Source: Bacillus_CJ salitolerans (GTDB taxonomy: Bacteria > Bacillota > Bacilli > Bacillales > SA4). From it: DNA of 57,801 nucleotides. Both the position numbers and the translations under genes were made by a program. The DNA is taken from positions 1 through 57,801 of the forward strand of contig NZ_JBHUEM010000013.1 of assembly GCF_042680805.1 (NCBI RefSeq), in the 5' to 3' direction. Under the pieces are notes generated by a model. The model was not told the DNA's origin and searched no databases. It was given only the letters and a program-made list of their open reading frames with translations. This document shows, piece after piece, positions 1 through 7,812 of this stretch (positions within the stretch are counted from its first letter, which is position 1; each line of letters starts with the position of its first letter).

Positions 1-52
1 GCGCCGATGGTAGTTGGGGCATTGCCCCTGTGAGAGTAGGACGTCGCCATGC
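1..52 (+). rRNA. rrf: 5S ribosomal RNA, 3' end (partial)
   Basis: The first ~52 bases match the 3' third of Bacillus 5S rRNA, including the GCCGATGGTAGTTGGGGC segment and the TGAGAGTAGGACGTCGCCA end. The gene is cut by the window edge. It is followed within ten bases by a strong terminator, so it is the last gene of an rRNA operon. The exact 3' end is approximate. Confidence 0.92.
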
Positions 53-60
53 AAGAAGAG

Positions 61-92
61 AAAGAGCAGCTGATGAGGCTGCTCTTTTTTTT
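61..92 (+). terminator. rRNA operon terminator
   Basis: A perfect stem AGAGCAGC/GCTGCTCT (63-70 with 78-85), loop TGATGAG, followed by eight T. It ends the rRNA operon whose 5S tail opens the window. Confidence 0.92.
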
Positions 93-196
93 GTTTGAAT
101 TGAATTCTTAAACAAGTGGTGCAAGTTTTTTATACGATATAGAAATAGTTGCTGTAGCAATGATTGGGTCATTTCAAAATAATTGAATATAAGTAG

Positions 197-734
197 AGGT
201 AAGTAAAAAAGCAAACGAGGAAAGTAAAGGGAGGCAGAGGTAAGTAAAATCGAAGAAGAGGTAAGTAAAAAGGTAAACGAGGTAAGTAAAAGACAAAACG
301 AGGAAAGTAAAGGGAGGCAGAGGTAAGTAAAATCGAAGAAGAGGTAAGTAAAAAGGCAAACGAGGTAAGTAAAAGACAAAACGAGGAAAGTAAAGCGAGG
401 CAGAGGTAAGTAAAATCGAAGAAGAGGTAAGTAAAAAGGTAAACGAGGTAAGTAAAAGACAAAATGAGGAAAGTAAAGCGAGGCAGAGGTAAGTAAAATC
501 GAAGAAGAGGTAAGTAAAAAGGTAAACGAGGTAAGTAAAAGACAAAACGAGGAAAATAAAGCGAGGCAGAGGTAAGTAAAATCGAAGAAGAGGTAAGTAA
601 AAAGGTAAACGAGGTAAGTAAAAGACAAAACGAGGAAAGTAAAGCAAGCCAGAGGTAAGTAAAATCGAAAGAGAGGTAAGTAAAAAAGCAAACGAGGTAA
701 GTAAAAGACAAAACAAGGAAAGTAAAGCGAGGCA
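197..734. repeat. 83-bp nested tandem repeat, about six copies
   Basis: The landmark AGGAAAGTAAAG recurs at 218, 301, 384, 467, 550, 633 and 716, exactly 83 bp apart. Each 83-bp unit is itself four variants of a ~21-bp subunit with core GAGGTAAGTAAA (21+21+21+20). The + strand is almost pure purine with scattered T. Long antisense open frames across it are an artefact: the pyrimidine-rich complement lacks stop triplets, 83 is not a multiple of three so each unit shifts frame, and two different frames stay open together. I see no gene here. Confidence 0.93.
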
Positions 735-948
735 CAAAAGAGAGGAGTAAATTAGTAATTGGCAAGGTAAATCAGAGCCTATATAAGCAAAAAATAGCTA
801 AGAAGTAGCAAGTAAAGTCGAAGTTCTAATCCCCTTATCCAACATACAAAAAATATACTCTCCTCGTTCTCATTCTCACTATCGGTTATCATCCATACTT
901 ACTACAATTTCAAACGTATAGAAGATTTCGTGTTAAATTACAAAGAAA
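735..948. other. Intergenic, no gene seen
   Basis: AT-rich spacer between the tandem repeat and the spo0M control region. One stray repeat-like AGTAAAG occurs near 811. I see no coding frame, RNA or terminator. Confidence 0.5.
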
Positions 949-977
949 AAAGGATTCTTCCTTACAGAATCGAAATA
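949..977 (+). promoter_or_regulatory. Candidate sigma-H promoter of spo0M
   Basis: AAAGGATTC (949-957) and ATCGAAATA (969-977), separated by 11 bp, each match the sigma-H hexamer patterns RNAGGAWWW and RNNGAATWW at 8 of 9 positions. In B. subtilis spo0M is known to be under sigma-H, which supports the reading. The start codon lies 60 bp downstream. Confidence 0.35.
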
Positions 978-1037
978 TAATAATGATTAGGTGAATATTA
1001 ATTATTTGACTTCTACCAATAAAAAGGAGGAAATAAT

Positions 1038-1808
1038 ATGTCATTTTTTAATAAAGCGCTAGCAAGTTTAGGTTTAGGTGCTGCAAAAGTTGATACAAAA
1101 TTACATAATGACAAGTTTATGATCGGTGAGGAAGTAAAGGGAGTAATTGAAATCTCTGGTGGAAATGTAGAACAACCGATTGATGAGATCTATTTATCTG
1201 TAGTAACAACCTATATAAAAGAAGCAGATGACAAAAAGTATACACAAACAAGTGTCATTGGAAAATTTAGAGTGTTGGAAAAGTTAACAATCGCACCGAA
1301 TGAAAAAAGAGAAGTGCCATTTTCGTTTTCTCTTCCCTTTGATACACCGATTACGATTGGAAAAACGAGAGTTTGGATACACACAGGATTAGATATAAAA
1401 AATGCGATTGATCCAACAGATAAAGATTTTATAACGGTTGAGCCTTCTCCACTTGTGCAATCTGTATTTCAAGCTGCCCAGGATTTGGGATTTAAACTAA
1501 GAGAAGCGGAATGTATTGAAGCACCAAGATATTTAAGAGGAAAGCTTCCTTTTGTTCAAGAGTTTGAGTTTATTCCGACTAGTGGAGAATTCCGAGGTAA
1601 ACTTGATGAGTTAGAAATTGTATTCCTACCAAAAACAGAATCAGCGTTGGATGTACTCATGCAGATTGATCGTAAAGCTAAAGGACTTTCAAGTCTATTT
1701 GCAGAAGCATTAGAAATGGACGAAAGTAATGTTCGTTTATCGATAACAACTCAAGATATCCCGTCTATGAAGGCTAAACTATTCGATGTGATTAAGCGAT
1801 ATTCATAA
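1038..1808 (+). CDS. spo0M: Sporulation-control protein Spo0M
   Basis: 256-residue protein of the arrestin-like Spo0M family. The N-terminus MSFFNKALASLGLGAAKVDT and the following segments with GEEVKGVIEISGG and VEQPIDEIYL are typical of it. Spo0M is a cytosolic beta-sandwich protein that influences the phosphorelay and early sporulation; its mechanism is not settled. The ATG is preceded by AAGGAGG with seven-base spacing. It stands alone between the rRNA operon and gin, a place where B. subtilis does not have it, so its position appears specific to this lineage. A weak terminator follows. Confidence 0.9.
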   Translation: MSFFNKALASLGLGAAKVDTKLHNDKFMIGEEVKGVIEISGGNVEQPIDEIYLSVVTTYIKEADDKKYTQTSVIGKFRVLEKLTIAPNEKREVPFSFSLPFDTPITIGKTRVWIHTGLDIKNAIDPTDKDFITVEPSPLVQSVFQAAQDLGFKLREAECIEAPRYLRGKLPFVQEFEFIPTSGEFRGKLDELEIVFLPKTESALDVLMQIDRKAKGLSSLFAEALEMDESNVRLSITTQDIPSMKAKLFDVIKRYS

Positions 1809-1811
1809 AAG

Positions 1812-1839
1812 AAAGGGCTCATTGATGGCTCTTCTTTTT
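1812..1839 (+). terminator. Weak terminator after spo0M
   Basis: Imperfect stem AAGGGCT/GGCTCTT containing G-T pairs, then CTTTTTG. Plausible but not strong. Confidence 0.5.
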
Positions 1840-1932
1840 GTTTCAGGCGAGACTCTGCACAGACAGACACCTAGTAAGAAATGTCAGCATATACTGATTA
1901 GAAGCTGAAAAATTAAGTAAATTTTTAATTGT

Positions 1933-1961
1933 GTATACTTTTCTTACAATTGGGAAAGCTG
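1933..1961 (+). promoter_or_regulatory. Candidate sigma-F/sigma-G promoter of gin
   Basis: GTATA (1933-1937), a 14-bp spacer and GGGAAAGCTG (1952-1961) resemble the sigma-F pattern GYWTA / GGNRANAHTR. B. subtilis csfB is known to be transcribed by sigma-F and sigma-G, so forespore control is expected here. The spacer is a base short of the usual 15. Confidence 0.35.
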
Positions 1962-1981
1962 TTTAGTAGGAGGTGGAGAAA

Positions 1982-2185
1982 TTGAGTACACTATTTATTA
2001 GAGAAAACTACGGGGAAACGTGTTTAATATGTGAGCAAGTAAAAGAAAAAGGGATCCACTTATACACATCTTTTTTATGTGTAGAATGTGAACAGGAAAT
2101 CATTCATACTCAAACAAGCCATCCCAACTATAAGTTTTATTTACAGCAAATGAGAAAAATTACTAAACCACCAATTTATTCGTAA
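1982..2185 (+). CDS. csfB: Anti-sigma factor Gin (CsfB)
   Basis: 67-residue zinc-binding protein. Cys14-x2-Cys17 and Cys33-x2-Cys36 form the zinc knuckle, flanking the conserved GIHLYTSF segment, and it ends in the family's PPIYS tail. Gin binds sigma-G (and sigma-E) and keeps it inactive until forespore engulfment. I start it at TTG 1982, eight bases after AGGAGG (1968-1973); an upstream GTG at 1973 overlaps that Shine-Dalgarno and cannot be the start. B. subtilis places xpaC and yaaN between this gene and yaaO; both are absent here. Confidence 0.9.
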   Translation: MSTLFIRENYGETCLICEQVKEKGIHLYTSFLCVECEQEIIHTQTSHPNYKFYLQQMRKITKPPIYS

Positions 2186-2186
2186 T

Positions 2187-2210
2187 AATCCCATCAGGGG
2201 ATTTTTTTTT
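2187..2210 (+). terminator. Terminator after gin
   Basis: Stem AATCCC/GGGATT with loop ATCAG, followed by a run of nine T. Confidence 0.8.
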
Positions 2211-2232
2211 GTCTAATTTCTTTGATATAGTT

Positions 2233-2241
2233 TGGTATAAT
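2233..2241 (+). promoter_or_regulatory. Extended -10 promoter upstream of yaaO
   Basis: TGGTATAAT (2233-2241) is a perfect TATAAT preceded by TGn, 31 bp before the yaaO ATG. No good -35 is visible, which is normal for extended -10 promoters. Confidence 0.45.
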
Positions 2242-2271
2242 ACATAGGAAGATAATAGATGAGGGATACAA

Positions 2272-3714
2272 ATGAATCAAAAATCAACGCCATTATTGAG
2301 TGCATTAATAAGTCATCATAATCAGCAGCCTACCTCATTTCATGTACCCGGGCATAAGTATGGAAGGTTTTTTCCTGAAATTGGACAGAGCTACTATGAA
2401 AAGATACTTTCAATAGATGTAACAGAACTTACAGGATTGGATGATTTACATGATCCATCTGGACCCATTTATGAGGCTGAGAAATTACTGTCTAACCTGT
2501 ATGACTCTGAAAGGTCCTTCTTTTTAGTAAATGGTTCTACAGTCGGTAATTTAGCAATGGTTTTATCTGTTTGTGAAGCGAATGATATTGTCTTTGTCCA
2601 AAGAAACTGCCATAAATCAATTATGAATGCATTAGAAATCGTAGGGGCAAGGCCCGTCTTTCTTACGCCTGAATTTGAATCTGAACTAAATGTTGCTACA
2701 TATCTTGACGATGAAACTGTAATACAAGCATTCTCTCGTTATCCAAAGGGAAAAGCACTTATTTTAACGAACCCTAACTATTACGGTCATACAAGGAATT
2801 TAGAGTCCCTTATTTCAATTGCTCATGACTATCATATTCCTGTCCTAGTTGATGAAGCACACGGTGCCCATTTTGGAATTGGATCTCCGTTTCCTCCTTC
2901 AGCTATACAGGTGGGTGCAGATATCGTCATTCAGTCAGCTCATAAAACGTTACCAGCAATGACAATGGGCTCATATTTACATTTTCAAAGTTCATACGTA
3001 TCTTTGGAAAAGCTACAATTTTATTTACGAGCACTACAATCAAGTAGTCCGTCATATCCCATTATGGCATCACTTGACCTAGCAAGGTATTATGTTGCAA
3101 ATATAATGGAGAATGAAAGGGAAAATATCCATCAATCAATTAAAAATTTTACAAATCAAATTGACCATATACCACAGCTTAAGTTGGTATACGCGAATGA
3201 TGGAAATCTTATGCAAGATCCTTTAAAGATAACGGTTCAAAGTACTTGCCAGTTATCTGGTTATGAATTACAGACCATTTTTGAAGAAAAGGGCTTATAT
3301 GTTGAATTATCTGACCCGTTCAACATTTTACTAATTTTACCCTTAGGAGTATTTGATTACTCGTATCAGCTCCAAAATATAAAGGATGCTTTATCATACT
3401 TTCATCCAGTGGATAGTAGGGAAAAGTACGTTAGAGATATTAAGAATCTTACACTTTCATCTGAATTTCCATACTCATATTTGGAATTAAAAAGATATAA
3501 GACGAGAAAAATGAATATTGCAGATTGTGAAGGTAGACTAGCTGCTCAAGCGGTAACTCCTTATCCACCGGGTATCCCGGTATTAATAAAGGGTGAGATT
3601 GTAAAGAGAGAGAGTATAGAATATATCATGTTACTAAAAAGGATGGGAGCAAAAATTCAAGGGTTTGATCCCGATAACAACATGTTCATCTTTGAGGAAC
3701 AAGAGGAGAGTTAA
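2272..3714 (+). CDS. yaaO: Orn/Lys/Arg decarboxylase family protein YaaO
   Basis: 480-residue fold-type I PLP enzyme of the Orn/Lys/Arg decarboxylase major-domain family. The N-terminal SFHVPGHKYG motif, the PLP-pocket DEAHGAHFG (from Asp194) and the Schiff-base lysine in SAHKTL (Lys225) are all present. The family makes cadaverine, putrescine or agmatine from the amino acid; which one YaaO uses cannot be told from sequence. It ends two bases before tmk, so the two are co-transcribed, as in B. subtilis. The enzyme appears intact and complete at family length. Confidence 0.88.
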   Translation: MNQKSTPLLSALISHHNQQPTSFHVPGHKYGRFFPEIGQSYYEKILSIDVTELTGLDDLHDPSGPIYEAEKLLSNLYDSERSFFLVNGSTVGNLAMVLSVCEANDIVFVQRNCHKSIMNALEIVGARPVFLTPEFESELNVATYLDDETVIQAFSRYPKGKALILTNPNYYGHTRNLESLISIAHDYHIPVLVDEAHGAHFGIGSPFPPSAIQVGADIVIQSAHKTLPAMTMGSYLHFQSSYVSLEKLQFYLRALQSSSPSYPIMASLDLARYYVANIMENERENIHQSIKNFTNQIDHIPQLKLVYANDGNLMQDPLKITVQSTCQLSGYELQTIFEEKGLYVELSDPFNILLILPLGVFDYSYQLQNIKDALSYFHPVDSREKYVRDIKNLTLSSEFPYSYLELKRYKTRKMNIADCEGRLAAQAVTPYPPGIPVLIKGEIVKRESIEYIMLLKRMGAKIQGFDPDNNMFIFEEQEES

Positions 3715-3716
3715 TA

Positions 3717-4358
3717 ATGAGAGGGATTTTTCTGACAGTTGAAGGTCCAGAAGGGGCTGGGAAAACAACCATTATAAAAATGGTACTCGAAAGGTTGGCA
3801 AACGAAGGGAAAGAAGTAGTATATACGAGAGAACCAGGTGGGATTCGAATTGCAGAACAAATAAGATCAATTATTCTGAATCCAGAAAACATAGAGATGG
3901 ATAGTAGAACAGAGGCCTTATTATACGCAGCCGCTAGAAGGCAACACCTAGTAGAAAAGGTCATACCGGCAATTGAAAAAGGGATGATCGTACTGTGTGA
4001 TCGCTTTCTAGACAGTTCATTAGCTTATCAAGGGTTTGCGAGAGGATTAGGAGTGGAAGAGGTATTAACGATCAATGATTTTGCGATAAATGGGCTTATG
4101 CCTACAAAAACTCTATATTTCGACATTGATCCTAAAGAAGGCCTAAACCGGATTAGCTTAAATGAAGAGAGAGAAATTAACCGATTAGATTTAGAAAAAG
4201 CTGAGTTTCATGAAAAGGTACGAGAAGGATATCATCAATTAATGCAACGGTATCCAGATCGGATTGTAAAAATAGACGCATCGAAGACGATTCAGGAAGT
4301 GTATGATGAAGCAATGAATGAGGTGCAATATACGATAAATAAGATTAGCGACAGGTAG
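3717..4358 (+). CDS. tmk: Thymidylate kinase
   Basis: 213 residues, as in the family. It phosphorylates dTMP to dTDP with ATP, an essential step toward dTTP. The P-loop GPEGAGKTT spans residues 10-18, and the DR pair (Asp95-Arg96) sits in CDRFLDSSLAYQG, which binds dTMP. ATG 3717 lies two bases after the yaaO stop and uses the GAGGAGAG ribosome site within yaaO. The terminator stem begins inside the last codons. It heads the conserved tmk-darA-yaaR-holB neighbourhood, although here a repeat element separates it from darA. Confidence 0.96.
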   Translation: MRGIFLTVEGPEGAGKTTIIKMVLERLANEGKEVVYTREPGGIRIAEQIRSIILNPENIEMDSRTEALLYAAARRQHLVEKVIPAIEKGMIVLCDRFLDSSLAYQGFARGLGVEEVLTINDFAINGLMPTKTLYFDIDPKEGLNRISLNEEREINRLDLEKAEFHEKVREGYHQLMQRYPDRIVKIDASKTIQEVYDEAMNEVQYTINKISDR

Positions 4359-4381
4359 TTAAGGTACTTGTCGTTTTTTTT
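4348..4381 (+). terminator. Terminator overlapping the end of tmk
   Basis: Ten-pair stem (4348-4357 with 4365-4374, two G-T pairs), loop GTTAAGG, then eight T. The left arm includes the last tmk codons and part of its stop. Confidence 0.88.
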
Positions 4382-4404
4382 GATAAAGAGAGCAAAATTC
4401 TATC

Positions 4405-4545
4405 TTATTACGATGTTCTTTAGTAATCTGGCTCCAGTGCCCAGCCAATAGAGGTCAAATGTCGTGAGAGTACAGGATAGGCAGGGTTTGTCCGTTGCCG
4501 ACAGGACGTCTGTAATAGTAGGTCAAACTAGGGCGCTTTCACCTT
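4405..4545 (+). repeat. Dispersed structured repeat, copy A
   Basis: Carries the family's left end (TTATTACGATGTTCTTTAG then CTGGCTCCAGTGCCCAGCC) and right end (GGTCAAACTAGGGCGCTTTC). The ends pair: AGTGCCC (4436-4442) with GGGCGCT (4531-4537), one G-T pair included. The interior differs from copies C-F. It lies just past the tmk terminator and before darA, in the direction of transcription. Confidence 0.7.
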
Positions 4546-4691
4546 TTGTTCTTACTTTGGAAAAACATTTTAGATATATTCAGAAATGTTTTATAATAAA
4601 GGGACAAGATGATATTGACACGAAACAATTACCATTTTTCAAAAAATGAATACTATAAGAAAACATGATAAAATAAAGGAGGTCCATTATA
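4546..4691 (+). promoter_or_regulatory. darA upstream region with candidate -10 box
   Basis: Holds an inverted repeat AAAACATTT/AAATGTTTT (4562-4570 and 4584-4592) that runs into a perfect TATAAT at 4592-4597. The -35 (TTTAGA, 4569-4574) is weak. A strong AAGGAGG precedes the darA GTG start. Confidence 0.35.
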
Positions 4692-5021
4692 GTGAAACTC
4701 ATAATGGCTGTTGTTCAGGATAAAGATAGTAATCGCTTATCTAATGCATTAGTAGAGTCTAATTTCCGTGCGACAAAACTTGCAAGCACTGGTGGGTTTT
4801 TGAAATCAGGTAATACTACTTTTTTAATAGGAACCGAGGATATCCGTGTCCCAAAAGCACTTGAGATTATAAAAGAAAATTGTAAGCACCGTGATCAGCT
4901 AGTTGCACCAGTTTCGCCTATGGGGGGCAATGCTGATTCCTATGTTCCCTATCCTGTGGAAGTTGAAGTTGGTGGTGCTACTGTTTTCGTGGTACCAGTA
5001 GAAGAATTTCACCAATTTTAG
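4692..5021 (+). CDS. darA: Cyclic di-AMP receptor DarA (PstA/YaaQ)
   Basis: 109-residue PII-like trimeric signalling protein that binds cyclic di-AMP. The family signature TGGFLKSGNTT lies at residues 33-43, in the loop that contacts the ligand, and the C-terminal GGATVFVVPVEEF strand is conserved. It starts with GTG 4692, behind AAGGAGG. Its direct target is unknown in most Bacillus. It is followed 12 bases later by yaaR and then holB, the usual order. Confidence 0.93.
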   Translation: MKLIMAVVQDKDSNRLSNALVESNFRATKLASTGGFLKSGNTTFLIGTEDIRVPKALEIIKENCKHRDQLVAPVSPMGGNADSYVPYPVEVEVGGATVFVVPVEEFHQF

Positions 5022-5033
5022 TGGGGGCTTAGA

Positions 5034-5474
5034 ATGAAAATTAACCATGATTTCCGTCTGAAGGTTGAAAATAACCGCCAAAATCCAAGTTCTCTATCAG
5101 TAGGAAATTCTCAGTTTGGAGAACTTGTTCAAAAACAAGAGAATAAACTTCATGTCGAGCAACTCCAAAGATTAATGAGCGATATTGAGAGTCAAGGTGA
5201 TCGTTTATTAAGGTCACAAAACTTTAAAGACTTAGCTCGGTACAAGAGTCTAGTGAAAAAGTTTGTTAAACAAGCTGTTGATTTTGGAATGAGTTTGAAG
5301 CAATCGCACAGTTGGACATCAAGCGGGCACAGTCGCACGTTAAAAATAGTAGAACAAGTGGATCAAAAGCTTGTTGAATTAACGGATGAAGTGATGAAGC
5401 AAGAAAAAAAATCCATTGATATACTTGGGAAAATTGGGGAAGTAAAAGGACTCCTCATCAATTTATATACGTAA
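5034..5474 (+). CDS. yaaR: YaaR family protein (DUF327)
   Basis: 146-residue, charged, mostly helical cytosolic protein of unknown function, always found between darA and holB in Bacillus. It has no signal peptide or membrane segment; the region 35-70 and the C-terminal third look like coiled coil. ATG 5034 follows GTGGGGGC. The tight spacing with darA and holB suggests one transcript, and the neighbourhood suggests a link with replication or signalling, but that is inference. Confidence 0.85.
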   Translation: MKINHDFRLKVENNRQNPSSLSVGNSQFGELVQKQENKLHVEQLQRLMSDIESQGDRLLRSQNFKDLARYKSLVKKFVKQAVDFGMSLKQSHSWTSSGHSRTLKIVEQVDQKLVELTDEVMKQEKKSIDILGKIGEVKGLLINLYT

Positions 5475-5487
5475 GAGAGTGATAGTC

Positions 5488-6486
5488 ATGAGTAGGACGT
5501 GGGATGAATTTGCGATTAGACAGCCAATCGTCATAAAAATGTTGACGAATAGTTTGAAAAAGGATCGAGTAGCTCACGCCTATTTATTTGAGGGTGAAAA
5601 AGGAACGGGAAAGTTAGAGTGTGCAAAGCTATTAGCCAAAACGTTATATTGTAAAGATTTGGCAGATGATTATAATCCTTGTCATTCTTGTATAAATTGT
5701 AGAAGAATAGATTCGGGGAATCATCCTGACGTCCATGTAATTGAACCAGATGGGCAATCTATTAAAAAGCAACAAATTCAACATTTGCAAGAGGAATTTT
5801 CCAAAACTGGTGTTGAATCGAAACGAAAGTTTTACATGATTAATCATTCGGATAAAATGACAGCGAATGCATCGAATAGTCTATTAAAATTTCTCGAAGA
5901 ACCGAATTCGCAAACGACTGCCATCCTGATGACAGAACAACAGAATCAGATGCTAGATACGATTATTTCACGATGCCAAACTTTATCCTTTAAGGCATTA
6001 CCAAAGGCAGCTTTTGCGAAGCAGTTAATCGAAATGGGGATTAAACCAATCCTTGCCCAGCTAATTGCACAATTAACAAATAGTCTCGAGCAAGCTAAGA
6101 TTCTTGCAGAAGAAGAATGGTTTGCAGAGGCACGAAAAGTAGTGTTACAATTATGTGAAGTTCTAAACTCGAAATCCCAACAATCATTTTTCTTTATACA
6201 AGAAAAATGGACGTCACAATTTGGAGATAGAGAGCAAGTTGAAATAGGATTAGAACTATTGCTAGTTTATTATAGAGATTTATTATCAGTATTAATTGGA
6301 GATGAGCAGACGGTTGTTTTTAGTGATCAAATCGATCAGCTCAAGCAGCGTGCCCTTCAATTGTCACAAATGCGCGTCATGGAGGATATGACCGCAATAT
6401 TAGAGGCAAAAAAACGGCTTAGTGCTAATGTTCAATCACAGCTACTAATGGAACAATTAGTACTCAAATTGCAGGAGGGATCCTAG
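5488..6486 (+). CDS. holB: DNA polymerase III delta' subunit
   Basis: 332-residue clamp-loader subunit that, with DnaX and HolA, places the sliding clamp on DNA. It shows the P-loop-like GEKGTGK (36-42), a zinc-binding set Cys55, Cys65, Cys68, Cys71 and the SRC motif in IISRCQTL. I use ATG 5488, which aligns with B. subtilis HolB and follows GAGAG by about eight bases; the GTG at 5479 would add three residues and lacks its own ribosome site. It ends one base before ricT. Confidence 0.93.
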   Translation: MSRTWDEFAIRQPIVIKMLTNSLKKDRVAHAYLFEGEKGTGKLECAKLLAKTLYCKDLADDYNPCHSCINCRRIDSGNHPDVHVIEPDGQSIKKQQIQHLQEEFSKTGVESKRKFYMINHSDKMTANASNSLLKFLEEPNSQTTAILMTEQQNQMLDTIISRCQTLSFKALPKAAFAKQLIEMGIKPILAQLIAQLTNSLEQAKILAEEEWFAEARKVVLQLCEVLNSKSQQSFFFIQEKWTSQFGDREQVEIGLELLLVYYRDLLSVLIGDEQTVVFSDQIDQLKQRALQLSQMRVMEDMTAILEAKKRLSANVQSQLLMEQLVLKLQEGS

Positions 6487-6487
6487 C

Positions 6488-7315
6488 TTGTATGATGTTG
6501 TAGGAGTTCGCTTTAAAAAAGCGGGTAAGATATATTATTTTGACCCGGGCGAGTTTAAGATTCCGAATGAAGAATTCGTAATTGTCGAAACGGCTCGAGG
6601 TATTGAATATGGCAAAGTAGTCATAAGTAATAAGAAAGTCGAAGAGCATGATGTTGTACTACCTCTTAAGAAGGTAATTCGTATAGCTGACCCGAAAGAC
6701 AAGCTATCTGTTGATGAAAATAAAATAGCAGCTCAAGAAGCATATGAAGTATGTCTCGAAAAGGTTACTGAACATGGGCTAGACATGAAGTTAGTTGATG
6801 TAGAATACACGTTTGATCGTAATAAAGTAATTTTTTACTTCACAGCAGATGGACGAGTTGATTTTCGTGAACTAGTCAAAGATTTAGCTGCAATATTCCG
6901 TACGAGAATAGAATTACGCCAAATCGGTGTAAGAGATGAAGCGAAAATGCTTGGTGGCATAGGTCCTTGTGGAAGAATGCTCTGTTGTTCAACATTTTTA
7001 GGTGACTTTGAACCCGTTTCAATTAAAATGGCTAAGGATCAAAACCTGTCATTAAACCCTTCCAAGATTTCGGGGTTATGCGGTCGTTTGATGTGCTGCT
7101 TAAAGTACGAAAACGATGAATATGAAACAGCAATTGAAGCGTTGCCTGATATTGGAGAAGCAATTGAAACTCCAGAAGGCATGGGAAAAGTAATCGGGTT
7201 AAACATCTTAGAACGCATCATTCAAGTTGAACTAAATGACCGAGAAAGTATAGTAGACTATACGCTCGATGAGCTTATTAAAGAAGGAGCCGTTTCTATC
7301 CAAGCTACAGACTAA
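6488..7315 (+). CDS. ricT: RicT (YaaT), subunit of the Ric (Y-) complex
   Basis: 275-residue PSP1-domain protein. With RicA (YmcA) and RicF (YlbF) it forms an iron-sulfur complex that promotes mRNA processing by RNase Y and speeds the phosphorelay, biofilm and competence pathways. Two cysteine clusters stand out: Cys161 with Cys166-Cys167 (GPCGRMLCC) and Cys198 with Cys203-Cys204 (LCGRLMCC), the likely cluster ligands. Translation starts at TTG 6488, eight bases after AGGAGGG. It lies one base after holB and 13 before yabA. Confidence 0.94.
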   Translation: MYDVVGVRFKKAGKIYYFDPGEFKIPNEEFVIVETARGIEYGKVVISNKKVEEHDVVLPLKKVIRIADPKDKLSVDENKIAAQEAYEVCLEKVTEHGLDMKLVDVEYTFDRNKVIFYFTADGRVDFRELVKDLAAIFRTRIELRQIGVRDEAKMLGGIGPCGRMLCCSTFLGDFEPVSIKMAKDQNLSLNPSKISGLCGRLMCCLKYENDEYETAIEALPDIGEAIETPEGMGKVIGLNILERIIQVELNDRESIVDYTLDELIKEGAVSIQATD

Positions 7316-7328
7316 TGGGGTGGAGCAA

Positions 7329-7694
7329 TTGGATAAAAAAGAAATTTTCGACTCGGTAAGTAGTATGGAAGAACAAATCGGCCATTTATATAAACAGCTT
7401 GGTGAGCTCAAACAGCATTTAGCTGAACTGCTAGAGGAGAACAATCATATCAAAATTGAAAATGAACATTTACGGAAACGTCTTGAGTTGACTGTGGAAG
7501 AGGAAGAAAAGAATAATACGGAGCATGAAGCTCAAGTAAAAGAAATCGATTTAAAAACGGTTGATATTGGTGAAGGCTATGATAATTTAGCTCGTATCTA
7601 TCAAGAAGGTTTTCACATTTGCAATGTACACTATGGAAGTATTCGAAAAGAAGGCGATTGTCTATTTTGTTTGTCCTTCCTAAATAAAAAGTAA
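7329..7694 (+). CDS. yabA: Replication initiation-control protein YabA
   Basis: 121-residue regulator that tethers DnaA to the DnaN clamp and restrains initiation at oriC. The N-terminal two thirds is a leucine-rich coiled coil for tetramer formation (MEEQIGHLYKQLGELKQHL). The C-terminus holds the zinc site His96/Cys98/Cys111/Cys114 in FHICNVHYGS and GDCLFCLSF. I start at TTG 7329, just after GGGGTGGAG, giving (M)DKKEIFDSV as in B. subtilis; a start 60 bases upstream would lie inside ricT. It is translationally close to ricT. Confidence 0.94.
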   Translation: MDKKEIFDSVSSMEEQIGHLYKQLGELKQHLAELLEENNHIKIENEHLRKRLELTVEEEEKNNTEHEAQVKEIDLKTVDIGEGYDNLARIYQEGFHICNVHYGSIRKEGDCLFCLSFLNKK

Positions 7695-7701
7695 TGGATG
7701 T

Positions 7702-7735
7702 ATGGCCTTTCCTCGTATAGGGAAGGCTATTTTCC
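7702..7735 (+). terminator. Terminator after yabA
   Basis: Stem GCCTTTCC/GGGAAGGC with one G-T pair, loop TCGTATA, then TATTTTCC. The T-run is short, so it may be leaky. Confidence 0.55.
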
Positions 7736-7812
7736 TTACAAGTGTATTTATTATATGAATTACATACTCACTTTATCCAAAAGATTTATAAGCGAAGAAA
7801 GGAACTTTTATT

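Noticed and set aside
197..734. CRISPR array
   Set aside because: The repeats are tandem with no unique spacers, the subunits are variants of each other, and no cas gene is nearby.
197..734. GGTAAGT repeats as eukaryotic-like splice donors
   Set aside because: Chance resemblance; bacterial context, and the core simply belongs to the ~21-bp subunit.
169..765. Long antisense open frames encoding Phe/Leu/Tyr-rich protein over the tandem repeat
   Set aside because: Two frames are open at once because the pyrimidine-rich strand has no stop triplets; the 83-bp period shifts frame at every unit and no ribosome site is present.
4464..4649. 61-codon open frame after tmk
   Set aside because: It lies across repeat copy A, lacks a ribosome site and resembles no protein I know.
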